Positions 32,786-40,289 of a DNA stretch of 64,000 nt are shown here, in pieces. The translations under genes and the position numbers were made by a program. This DNA comes from Streptomyces ferrugineus (GTDB taxonomy: Bacteria; Actinomycetota; Actinomycetes; Streptomycetales; Streptomycetaceae): contig NZ_CP063373.1 of assembly GCF_015160855.1 (NCBI RefSeq), forward strand, positions 7,130,001 to 7,194,000. The letters run 5' to 3'. How positions within the stretch are numbered: position 1 is the first letter of the stretch; each line of letters starts with the position of its first letter. The notes under the pieces are model-generated. The model was not told the origin of the DNA, did no database searches, and worked only from the letters and a program-made list of their open reading frames with translations.

Positions 32786-32993
32786 CTTCCTGTCCGCCGC
32801 CTGCCCGCGGACGCGAAAGCGCAGGCCAAGAAGGCCCAAGTCGGGCAAAGCGGGCGGTGGTTGATGCTGCGGTGGCGACACCTTGGCAGAGTGACGGGTG
32901 GTGCGGCGATGATGTGCTGAGGCGGTTTTACGCCGTGGCCGTTTTCCGCCACGGACCGGACGCGGGTGTTCGCTTGGGGAAGGGCGCAGCCAC

Positions 32994-33983
32994 ATGCTGG
33001 GAGCGATTGGTCTCGACGAGACGCACGAGTCGGCCTACCGGGCCCTGGTGTCCGTGGGCGCGGCAGACGTGCCGGATCTCGCGCGGCGGCTGACGCTCGG
33101 CGAGCTCGACACCGAACGCGCCCTGCGCCGGCTGGAGCGGCGCGGGCTGGCCGCGCAGTCCTCGGCCCGGCCCGGCCGCTGGGTCGCCGCGCCGCCCGGG
33201 GTGGCGCTCGGCGCGCTGCTCACCCAGCAGCGGCACGAGCTGGAGAAGGCGGAGCTGGCGGCCGCGATGCTCGCCGAGGAGTACCGGGCGGGGGCCACCG
33301 AGCCCGCCGTGCACGACATGGTCGAGGTGGTGATCGGCGCGGCCGCTGTCTCGCAGCGCTTCCTGCAGCTCCAGCTCGGCGCGGGCGACGAGGTGTGTGC
33401 GCTGGTCACCGGCACCCCGGTCGCCGTCACCGGCACGGAGAACGAGGCGGAGGAGCAGGCCGCCGACCGGGGCGTGCGCTACCGGGTGGTCCTGGAGCGC
33501 TCGGTCCTCGACCAGCCGCACGGCGTCACCGAGCTGTCCGCCGCACTCGGCCGCGACGAGCAGATCCGGGTCGTGGACCAGGTTCCGACCAAGCTGGTGA
33601 TCGCCGACCGGACCCTCGCCCTGGTGCCGCTCATCTCGCACACCGCGGAGCCGGCCGCGCTGGTCGTCCATGCGAGCGGGCTGCTGGAGCTGCTCTGCGG
33701 GCTGTTCGAGTCGGTGTGGCGGGACGCGCTGCCGGTCCGCCTCGGCGCCTCCGGCGTCACCGAGCAGCAGCCGGACGGTCCCGACGAGACCGATCTGGAG
33801 GTGCTCTCGCTGCTGCTGGCCGGTCTGACCGACGCGAGTGTGGCCAAGCAGCTCGACCTGGGCCTGCGGACCGTGCAGCGCCGGGTGAAGCGGCTCATGG
33901 AGCTGACCGGGGTGACGACCCGGTTGCAGCTCGGATGGCACGCCTACGAGCGGGGATGGGTGGCCCGGGAGCGGCAGGGGTGA
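32994..33983 (+). CDS. LuxR-type regulator with TrmB-like N-terminus
   Basis: A 329-residue regulator. The N-terminal ~65 residues look like a TrmB-type winged helix (AYRALVSVGAADVPDLARRL). A middle domain of unknown ligand follows. The C-terminus is a LuxR/GerE HTH (LLLAGLTDASVAKQLDLGLR and TVQRRVKRLMELTG). The ATG at 32994 has GGGAAGG upstream. It is divergent from the decayed S8 protease gene; from memory, regulators of this shape often stand next to such proteases in Streptomyces, so it may have lost its neighbouring target. The frame itself is intact. Confidence 0.84.
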   Translation: MLGAIGLDETHESAYRALVSVGAADVPDLARRLTLGELDTERALRRLERRGLAAQSSARPGRWVAAPPGVALGALLTQQRHELEKAELAAAMLAEEYRAGATEPAVHDMVEVVIGAAAVSQRFLQLQLGAGDEVCALVTGTPVAVTGTENEAEEQAADRGVRYRVVLERSVLDQPHGVTELSAALGRDEQIRVVDQVPTKLVIADRTLALVPLISHTAEPAALVVHASGLLELLCGLFESVWRDALPVRLGASGVTEQQPDGPDETDLEVLSLLLAGLTDASVAKQLDLGLRTVQRRVKRLMELTGVTTRLQLGWHAYERGWVARERQG

Positions 33984-34048
33984 CGGTGGTGCGCCCGCGG
34001 AGCGCGCGCTGATCTGCGCACTCCCGCCAGCTCCGGCACTCTGGTCAG

Positions 34049-34531
34049 ATGGGAGTGTGGGACCTCCTGCTGGTCGGTCTGGTCCTCCTGCTCGGCCTGT
34101 GCGGAGTACTGGTGCCCGGGGTGCCGGGGTCGTGGCTGGTGTGGGCCGCGGTCATGTGGTGGGCGCTGAAGGATCCCCAGCCGGTCGCGTGGTGGGTGCT
34201 CGTGGGGGCCACCGTCGTGCTGTTCCTCTCCCAGGTGGTGCGCTGGGCGCTCCCGCCCCGCCGACTGCGCCCGAACTGGGCCGGCCGCCGGATGACGGTG
34301 TACGCGGGGGCGGGGTCGTTCCTGGGCTTCTTCCTGATCCCCGTGCTCGGTTCGATCCCCGGCTTCGTGGCCGGCGTCTATCTGGAGGAGCGGCTCCGCC
34401 TGGGCCGACGGGGCGAGGCGCGGGCCGCGACGCGGTCGGCGCTGCGGTCGGGCGGGGGGAGCGTGCTGGCGGAGCTGTTCACGTGCCAGCTGATCGCGGG
34501 GGCGTGGCTGGGTGCCGTGATCTGGGGCTGA
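34049..34531 (+). CDS. DUF456-family small membrane protein
   Basis: A 160-residue membrane protein with four hydrophobic segments (LLLVGLVLLLGLCGVLV, SWLVWAAVMWWAL, WWVLVGATVVLFL, FLGFFLIPVLGSIPGFVAGV). The glycine-rich GVLVPGVPGSW and IPGFVAGVYLEE pattern identifies DUF456. No function is established for the family. It begins 65 nt after the LuxR-type regulator. Confidence 0.85.
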   Translation: MGVWDLLLVGLVLLLGLCGVLVPGVPGSWLVWAAVMWWALKDPQPVAWWVLVGATVVLFLSQVVRWALPPRRLRPNWAGRRMTVYAGAGSFLGFFLIPVLGSIPGFVAGVYLEERLRLGRRGEARAATRSALRSGGGSVLAELFTCQLIAGAWLGAVIWG

Positions 34532-34554
34532 TACATCGGGTCTCTCCCGTCATA

Positions 34555-34583
34555 TTGACGACCATGCACCTCTTCTCTACGTT
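34555..34583 (+). promoter_or_regulatory. Promoter of the GH95-like glycosidase gene
   Basis: A -35 TTGACG (34555-34560) and -10 TACGTT (34578-34583) with a 17-nt spacer. Downstream, ATAGCTCC occurs twice 13 bp apart in the leader (about 34594 and 34607) and may be an operator. Confidence 0.6.
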
Positions 34584-34628
34584 GCATGCCGGGATAGCTC
34601 CGATGAATAGCTCCTAGCGGGAGGCGCC

Positions 34629-36935
34629 ATGCCCAGCCCGTCCAGACGTACCGTGCTCGCCACCGGATCCGCGCTCGGCGGGACCCTCCTCACCGGCGGA
34701 CCGCCCGCCCCGGCGAGCGCGGCCTCGAACACCGCCCCCTCCGACCCCTGGCGCACCGTCCTCGACGACGCCGACCTCGTGTGGCGACGCATGCCGACGG
34801 CCTGGTACGAGGGCCCCTTCCTCGGCAACGGCTTCCTCGGCTCCGGCGTCTACGCCGAGCCGGGCGCCGAAACCAGCGCCGTGCGCTTCAACGTCCAGCA
34901 CTCCGAGGTCCAGGACCACCGCCCCGAGTTCGGCTCCCTCTTCGGGCTGGCCCGCCTCCCCATCGGCCACTTCACGCTGGAGCCGGCGGGCACGATCACC
35001 GGCCTGGACTGGCGGCTGGGCCTGCGCGACGCCGAGCTGACCGGCACGCTCACCACGGACCGGGGCACGCTCACGCTGCGCGCCCTGGTGCACACCGACC
35101 GCTCGGTGCTGGCGGTCGAGGTCACCCCCAGCCCGGGCGAGCGCGGCTTCCGGTGGGTGTTCCACCCGGCGGAGGCAATCAGTCCCCGGGCGGCCTTCAA
35201 GCCGCTCCCCGACGGCTACCGCGGCAACCCGCCCGCCGAGGTCGCCGAGCACGACGGCGTCTTCGCGGCCGTACAGCCGCTGCTGGCGGGCGGACAGCAC
35301 GTGACGGCGTGGCGGGAGCGGAGCAGGGGCGGGACGCGGACGCTGTACGTCCATGTCGCGCACTCGTTCCCGGGGACGACGGCGCTGGGCCGGGCGCTGC
35401 GGGCCGTACGCCGCGCCGCCCCGCTCCCGTACGCCGCGCTGGCGGTGTCGCACCGGGCCTGGTGGCGCGCCTACTACCGCAAGAGCTTCCTCTCCCTCCC
35501 CGACGCCCGGATGCAGCGCTTCTACTGGATCCAGCTCTACAAGACCGCCTCCGCCGCCCGCCGCGACGCCCCCGTGATGGCGACGAGCGGCCCCTGGCTG
35601 GAACCCACCCCGTGGCCCAACACCTGGTGGAACCTCAACGCACAGCTCGAGTACTGGCTGATCCACGGCTCCAACCACCTCGAACTCGACGCGATCACCA
35701 GGGCGTTGAGCGAGTTCCGGGACAACCTGGCCGAGCAGACGCCGGCCCCGTACCGCACCGACTCCCTCGGCATCCCCCGCACCACGGACCCCCATCTGAT
35801 CAACGGTGCCACCAGCGCCCTCATGGGCTACGGCGTCGGCGTCCCCGGCCAGGACCCGCCCACCCCCGAGGTCGGCAACCTCACCTGGGCGCTGCACAAC
35901 GTCTGGCTCAGCTACCGCCACACGATGGACGAGTCGATCCTCAGGGACGTGCTCTTCCCCCTGCTGCGCAAGGCGGTCGCCTACTACCTGCACTTCCTGG
36001 AGCCGGGCCCGGACGGCAAGCTGCATCTGCCCGCCACCTTCTCCCCGGAGTACGGCGGCAACTCACGGGACTGCAACTACGACCTGATGCTGCTGACGTG
36101 GGGCTGCCGCACACTGCTGGACTCAGCCGGACTCCTCGGCATCGACGACCCGCTGGCGCCGCGCTGGCGCGAGGTCCTGGCCAGACGAGCCCCGTACCCG
36201 ACCGACGAGAACGGCTTCATGATCGGCGCGGACATCCCGTTCGCGAAGTCCCACCGCCACTACTCGCATCTGCTCGCGGTGTACCCGCTGTACGAGCTGA
36301 CCGGCCGGACGCCCGGCGAACGGGCCCTGATCGAGCGGTCGTTGGCGCACTGGGTGGGCTTCGAGGGTGCCCTGCAGGGCTACACCTTCACCGGTGCCGC
36401 GTCGATGTCCGCGCTGCTCGGCAAGGGCGAGGACGCGCTGCGCTACCTGGGCGAGCTGATGTCCCGCTTCGTCCGGCCCAACACCATGTACCAGGAGTCG
36501 GGCCCGGTCATCGAGACACCGCTGTCGGCGGCCCAGTCCCTGCACGACATGGTCTGCCAGTCCTGGGGCGACACGATCCGCGTCTTCCCCGCCGTCCCGG
36601 CCGACTGGGCGGACGTGACGGTGCACGGCTTCCGCACGCAGGGCGCGTTCCTGCTGTCGGCGGTGCGCGAGGGCGGGGCCACCCGCTGGGTGCGGCTGAC
36701 CAGCGAGGCGGGCGCGCCCTGCGTCGTACGGCACGGCATCGCTGGCCCGGTGGAGGTGCGCGATGGCCGGGGCCGGCCGCTGCGGTACTCCGAGGCCGGC
36801 GACGGGGCGATCCGCATCGCCCTGCCGAAGGGCGACTCGGCCCTGATCACCGCCCGGGGCGACCGGCCGGACCTGACGATCGGCCCGGTCCGGCCGAACG
36901 GGGCGGCACCGCGCTGGGGACTGGAGGACGCCTAG
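34629..36935 (+). CDS. Tat-exported GH95-like glycosidase (alpha-L-fucosidase family)
   Basis: A 768-residue exported enzyme. The twin-arginine signal SRRTVLATGSALGGTLL lies at residues 5-21, with cleavage near ASA. The N-terminal beta-sandwich has LVWRRMPTAWYEGPFLGNGF with the GNG motif of GH95. An (alpha/alpha)6 barrel follows, with WPNTWWNLNAQLEYW, LPATFSPEYGG and HRHYSHLLAVYPL. GH95 enzymes hydrolyse alpha-1,2-fucosides or alpha-galactosides; exact specificity needs assay. AGCGGGAGG precedes the ATG. The 3' end overlaps the convergent ogt gene by 4 nt. Confidence 0.83.
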   Translation: MPSPSRRTVLATGSALGGTLLTGGPPAPASAASNTAPSDPWRTVLDDADLVWRRMPTAWYEGPFLGNGFLGSGVYAEPGAETSAVRFNVQHSEVQDHRPEFGSLFGLARLPIGHFTLEPAGTITGLDWRLGLRDAELTGTLTTDRGTLTLRALVHTDRSVLAVEVTPSPGERGFRWVFHPAEAISPRAAFKPLPDGYRGNPPAEVAEHDGVFAAVQPLLAGGQHVTAWRERSRGGTRTLYVHVAHSFPGTTALGRALRAVRRAAPLPYAALAVSHRAWWRAYYRKSFLSLPDARMQRFYWIQLYKTASAARRDAPVMATSGPWLEPTPWPNTWWNLNAQLEYWLIHGSNHLELDAITRALSEFRDNLAEQTPAPYRTDSLGIPRTTDPHLINGATSALMGYGVGVPGQDPPTPEVGNLTWALHNVWLSYRHTMDESILRDVLFPLLRKAVAYYLHFLEPGPDGKLHLPATFSPEYGGNSRDCNYDLMLLTWGCRTLLDSAGLLGIDDPLAPRWREVLARRAPYPTDENGFMIGADIPFAKSHRHYSHLLAVYPLYELTGRTPGERALIERSLAHWVGFEGALQGYTFTGAASMSALLGKGEDALRYLGELMSRFVRPNTMYQESGPVIETPLSAAQSLHDMVCQSWGDTIRVFPAVPADWADVTVHGFRTQGAFLLSAVREGGATRWVRLTSEAGAPCVVRHGIAGPVEVRDGRGRPLRYSEAGDGAIRIALPKGDSALITARGDRPDLTIGPVRPNGAAPRWGLEDA

Positions 36936-37429
36936 AGCGAGCCCTCCAGGGTCAGCAGCCGCGTCTTGCGTTCCAGGCCGCCCGCATAGCCGGTCAGCGA
37001 TCCGTCGGCCCCGATCACCCGGTGGCAGGGGCGGACGATCAGCAGCGGGTTGGCGCCGATCGCGCCGCCGACGGCCCGTACGGCGGCGCGGGAGGCACCG
37101 ATCCGGGCGGCGATCTCGCCGTACGTCGTCGTGGCCCCGTACGGAACGTGGTCGAGGGCGGCCCAGACCCGCTCCCGGAACTCACTGCCGTCCGTGCTCA
37201 ACTCCAGCCGGAACTCCTTGAGTTCACCGGCGAAGTAGGCGGCGAGCTGCTCCTCGGCCGCGCGGAAGGGCGCCAGATCGCGCCGCCACCCCTCCCGCAC
37301 GGTCCGGCCGCCCTTCTGCCCCGGCACGGAGAGCGAGGTCAGGGCGCCGGTGGCGGGATCGGCGGTGAGGAGAAGGGGGCCGACGGGGCTGTCGAGCTCG
37401 GTCCAGCGGGTGGCGTTCGTGAACAGCAT
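36932..37429 (-). CDS. ogt: Methylated-DNA-protein cysteine methyltransferase
   Basis: A 165-residue suicide repair protein. The acceptor motif is IVRPCHRVIGADGSLTGYAG with the cysteine at about 134. The HTH (YGEIAARIGASRAAVRAVGG) precedes it. It removes O6-methylguanine from DNA by transferring the methyl to that cysteine. It starts 2 nt after the stop of the Ada/AlkA gene, so the two make one alkylation-repair operon. Confidence 0.95.
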   Translation of the reverse strand: MLFTNATRWTELDSPVGPLLLTADPATGALTSLSVPGQKGGRTVREGWRRDLAPFRAAEEQLAAYFAGELKEFRLELSTDGSEFRERVWAALDHVPYGATTTYGEIAARIGASRAAVRAVGGAIGANPLLIVRPCHRVIGADGSLTGYAGGLERKTRLLTLEGSL

Positions 37430-37431
37430 GA

Positions 37432-38835
37432 CTACTCCAACTCCCCTGCTGCACGCAGGTGTCGCACGGCGTAAGAGCGCCAGGGGCGCCAGCTTTCGGG
37501 GGCGTCCACGCCGGGCGGCGCGACGTCCGGATCGCCCAGGGCGCGGGTGCGGATGACGGCGACGGTACGGGCGTCCAGCCCGGGCAGCCGCAGCAGCGCG
37601 TCCCGCGCCTCGTCCCGGTCGGCGCCCGGGTCGAGCCGTACGGCACCGTCGGCGAGGGCGGCGGTGAGCGCGCCGAGGGGGCTGTCCGGGCCGGGCTCGG
37701 CCTCGGCGAGGACGGCAGGTTCGGGGAACAGATGGGTGAGGCTGCCGCAGGGCGCGTCCAGCGCCTTCCCGTACCGCCGTACCAGCCGCTCGGCCGCCAC
37801 CGGCCCCACCAGCGCCCGCACGGCCAGCTCCCCCGCATCGGCGGTCCCGGGCGACCGCAGCCCCGGCCGGGCGGCGACGAGCGGACCGAGCCGGGCGTCG
37901 GCGCCGAGCCGCTCGTCGACGGCGTACGGATCGGAGTCGAGGTCGAACAGCCGCCGCAGCCGCTGCACGGCGGTGGTCAGATCACGCGGATCGGTCAGAT
38001 GGAGCCGGGCGTCGAGCCAGCCGCCGGGATGGGTGGCCGAGGCGGCCGCGGCACCGCCGGGCAGCTCCTCCACCGCGACGACGGCGGTGCCGTGCGGCAG
38101 CCGCAGGGTGCGGCGGTAGGTGCGGTGGCCGGTCGGGCCGCCGACCGTCTCGATTCCGGGTACGGCCTCCTGGGCGAGCAGGTCGAAGACGGCACCGGCC
38201 TGGTACGGGCCCCGGTGGGCCAGCCGCAGCGGGATCCCGGCCGAGGGGGTGGCCGTGCGCCGGGCGGAGCGGCCGCCCCGGGGCGCGGCGGCGCGCAGCT
38301 CGCTCGGTGTCGAGGTGTACACCGCCCGGACGGTGTCGTTGAACTGCCGCACACTGGCGAACCCGGCCGCGAACGCGATCTCCGTGATCGGCAGCTCCGT
38401 GGTCTGGAGCAGCACGCGCGCCGTGTGCGCCCGCTGGGCCCGCGCGAGTGCGACCGGTCCGGCGCCCAGCTCCGCGGTGAGCTGCCGCTGCACCTGCCGG
38501 GCGCTGTAGCCGAGCCGTGCGGCGAGCCCGGCGACGCCCTCCCGGTCGACGATCCCGTCGCCGATCAGCCGCACGGCGCGGCCGACGACATCGGCTCGCA
38601 CGTTCCACGCGGCCGACCCCGGCACGGCGTCCGGGCGGCACCGCCGGCAGGCCCGGAATCCCGAGCCCTGCGCGGCGGCGGCCGTCGGGAAGAACCGCAC
38701 GTTGCGCCGCTTCGGAGTGACCGCCGGGCAGCTCGGGCGGCAGTAGACGCCGGTCGTCTCGACGGCGAAGAAGTACTCGCCGTCGAAACGGGCGTCACGG
38801 CTGCGGACCGCCTCGTACCTGGTGTCTTCGTCCAT
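37432..38835 (-). CDS. Ada-type regulator fused to AlkA DNA-3-methyladenine glycosylase
   Basis: A 467-residue fusion. The N-terminal Ada zinc domain (TTGVYCRPSCPAVTPKRRN and FRACRRCRPD) senses methyl phosphotriesters through one cysteine. An AraC-type HTH follows (about 85-180; VAGLAARLGYSARQVQRQLT and ITEIAFAAGFASVRQFND). Then come an AlkA_N domain and a HhH-GPD glycosylase domain (LLRLPGLDARTVAVIRTRAL) with a conserved aspartate region near the end. It both activates the response and excises alkylated bases. The O6-methyltransferase step is done by the separate ogt gene. ATG at 38835; no strong ribosome site. Confidence 0.92.
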   Translation of the reverse strand: MDEDTRYEAVRSRDARFDGEYFFAVETTGVYCRPSCPAVTPKRRNVRFFPTAAAAQGSGFRACRRCRPDAVPGSAAWNVRADVVGRAVRLIGDGIVDREGVAGLAARLGYSARQVQRQLTAELGAGPVALARAQRAHTARVLLQTTELPITEIAFAAGFASVRQFNDTVRAVYTSTPSELRAAAPRGGRSARRTATPSAGIPLRLAHRGPYQAGAVFDLLAQEAVPGIETVGGPTGHRTYRRTLRLPHGTAVVAVEELPGGAAAASATHPGGWLDARLHLTDPRDLTTAVQRLRRLFDLDSDPYAVDERLGADARLGPLVAARPGLRSPGTADAGELAVRALVGPVAAERLVRRYGKALDAPCGSLTHLFPEPAVLAEAEPGPDSPLGALTAALADGAVRLDPGADRDEARDALLRLPGLDARTVAVIRTRALGDPDVAPPGVDAPESWRPWRSYAVRHLRAAGELE

Positions 38836-38956
38836 CACAAGGTCCAGTGTGGGCGAGGTACGAAGGCGCTGCTGGCGGAAATCGGACAGGGCGCTGGAGG
38901 CGGTTGCCTCGCCTGCGGGGTGCCGCCGGCACCGCCAGGGGGTGTTTTGAAAGCCC

Positions 38957-40048
38957 CTAGTGCCAACGCCCCCGCTTCGCCTCCATCGCCGCCCTCCCCT
39001 CGGCGCCCTTGCGCTTCCAGTCCCGCCTGAGCTCCGCACGGAGCCGCGCGTCCGTCTTGGCCACGATCCACTGGTTCTCCCGCTTCAGCTTGCGGTAGCT
39101 CTCCAGTCGCCGTACCGGCAGCTCACCGGCGTCGATCGCGGCCAGCACCGCGCACCCGGGCTCGCTCTCGTGCGCGCAGTCGTGGAAGCGGCATCGCTCG
39201 GCCAGCTCCTCGATCTCCGAGAAGACCTGGCCGACGCCCGTCTCGGCGTCCCAGAGGCCGACGCCGCGCAGCCCCGGTGTGTCGATGAGGACACCGCCGC
39301 CCGGCAGGGCGAGGAGGTTGCGGGTGGTGGTGGTGTGGCGGCCCTTGCCGTCGATGTCGCGCGCGGCCTGGACCTCCATCACGTCCTCGCCGAGCAGCGC
39401 GTTCGCGAGCGTGGACTTGCCCGCGCCGGACTGCCCGAGCAGCACGGTCGTACCGCCGCCGACCATCGCGGTGAGGACCTCGAGCCCCTCCCCCAGCGTG
39501 GCGCTGACACTCAGCACCGGCACACCGGGCGCGGTGTTCTCCACGTCCTGCACGAGATGCGCGAGCGTCACCGCGTCCGGCACGAGGTCGGCCTTGGTGA
39601 GGACCACGACCGGCTGCGCGCCCGACTCCCACGCCAGGGCGAGGAAGCGCTCGACGCGTCCGAGGTCGAGGTCGACGGCCAGCGACACGGCGACGATGGC
39701 GTGGTCGACGTTGGCGGCGAGGATCTGCCCCTCGGACCGCTTGGAGGAGGTGGAGCGCACGAAGGCGGTACGGCGCGGCAGATACGTCCGTACGTAGCGC
39801 GGACTGCCCGCGGGTTCGACGGCGACCCAGTCACCGGTGCACACGACCCGCATCGGGTCGTGCGGGGTGACGAACGCCGTGTCGGCGCGTACGAGGCCGT
39901 CGGCGGTGACGACGTCGCACTGCCCGCGGTCGACCCGCACGACCCGCCCGGGCAGCAGCCCTTCGGCGTCGTACGGGGTGAACGCGTCGGCCCAGGCGGA
40001 GTCCCAGCCGTAAGGAGCCAACGCGGGAAGAACAGAGGGGGAAGTCAA
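38957..40048 (-). CDS. rsgA: Ribosome small-subunit-dependent GTPase A
   Basis: A 363-residue circularly permuted GTPase. An OB-fold comes first, then G4 (LTKADLV), G5 (SVSATLGEG), G1 (LGQSGAGKSTLAN) and G3 (DTPGLRG). A C-terminal zinc site follows (RCRFHDCAHESEPGCAV). It acts in late 30S ribosome maturation. Start is TTG at 40048 with AAGGG upstream; a stop lies just before in frame, so no longer start exists. A short reading frame and a hairpin lie immediately upstream. Confidence 0.93.
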   Translation of the reverse strand: MTSPSVLPALAPYGWDSAWADAFTPYDAEGLLPGRVVRVDRGQCDVVTADGLVRADTAFVTPHDPMRVVCTGDWVAVEPAGSPRYVRTYLPRRTAFVRSTSSKRSEGQILAANVDHAIVAVSLAVDLDLGRVERFLALAWESGAQPVVVLTKADLVPDAVTLAHLVQDVENTAPGVPVLSVSATLGEGLEVLTAMVGGGTTVLLGQSGAGKSTLANALLGEDVMEVQAARDIDGKGRHTTTTRNLLALPGGGVLIDTPGLRGVGLWDAETGVGQVFSEIEELAERCRFHDCAHESEPGCAVLAAIDAGELPVRRLESYRKLKRENQWIVAKTDARLRAELRRDWKRKGAEGRAAMEAKRGRWH

Positions 40049-40080
40049 CGGGGTGACCCTTCACGAGAGGGCCCCGGCCG

Positions 40081-40099
40081 CCGCGTGCACAGCACGCGG
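40081..40099 (-). promoter_or_regulatory. Hairpin between the short leader ORF and rsgA
   Basis: CCGCGTGC (40081-40088) and GCACGCGG (40092-40099) form a perfect 8-bp stem with a 3-nt loop. It lies 15 nt after the leader ORF stop and 32 nt before the rsgA start. Its place suits an attenuation or ribosome-coupling role, though there is no clear T tract. Confidence 0.5.
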
Positions 40100-40114
40100 A
40101 GAGATCAGATGAGG

Positions 40115-40183
40115 TCAGCCGGCGGCCACGGAGGTGGACGTGATGATCTGGATGCGGGCAGCGCCCATCGCAAAGACAGCCAT
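40115..40183 (-). CDS. Short leader ORF (22 codons) upstream of rsgA
   Basis: An ATG at 40183 follows a near-perfect ribosome site (GAGGAGGT, 8 nt upstream). The frame encodes MAVFAMGAARIQIITSTSVA plus AG and a TGA at 40115. The site is stronger than that of rsgA itself, so it is probably translated. No regulatory residue run is evident. Could be a leader peptide controlling rsgA, or a free small protein. Confidence 0.55.
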   Translation of the reverse strand: MAVFAMGAARIQIITSTSVAAG

Positions 40184-40289
40184 CGGTCGACACCTCCTCA
40201 CTCATGTCCGCTCGACGGCGGCGGCCGTTCGGCCACCGCTCTGAACCGCTGTCACTCTAGCCCGGCCCCGCGAAGGCCCGTCAACCGAT

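Noticed and set aside
32432..32995. Long minus-strand frame at 32432-32995 as a real 187-residue protein
   Set aside because: Its first 70 residues overlap the regulator's control region and its end breaks in the middle of a protease C-terminal motif that continues in another frame.
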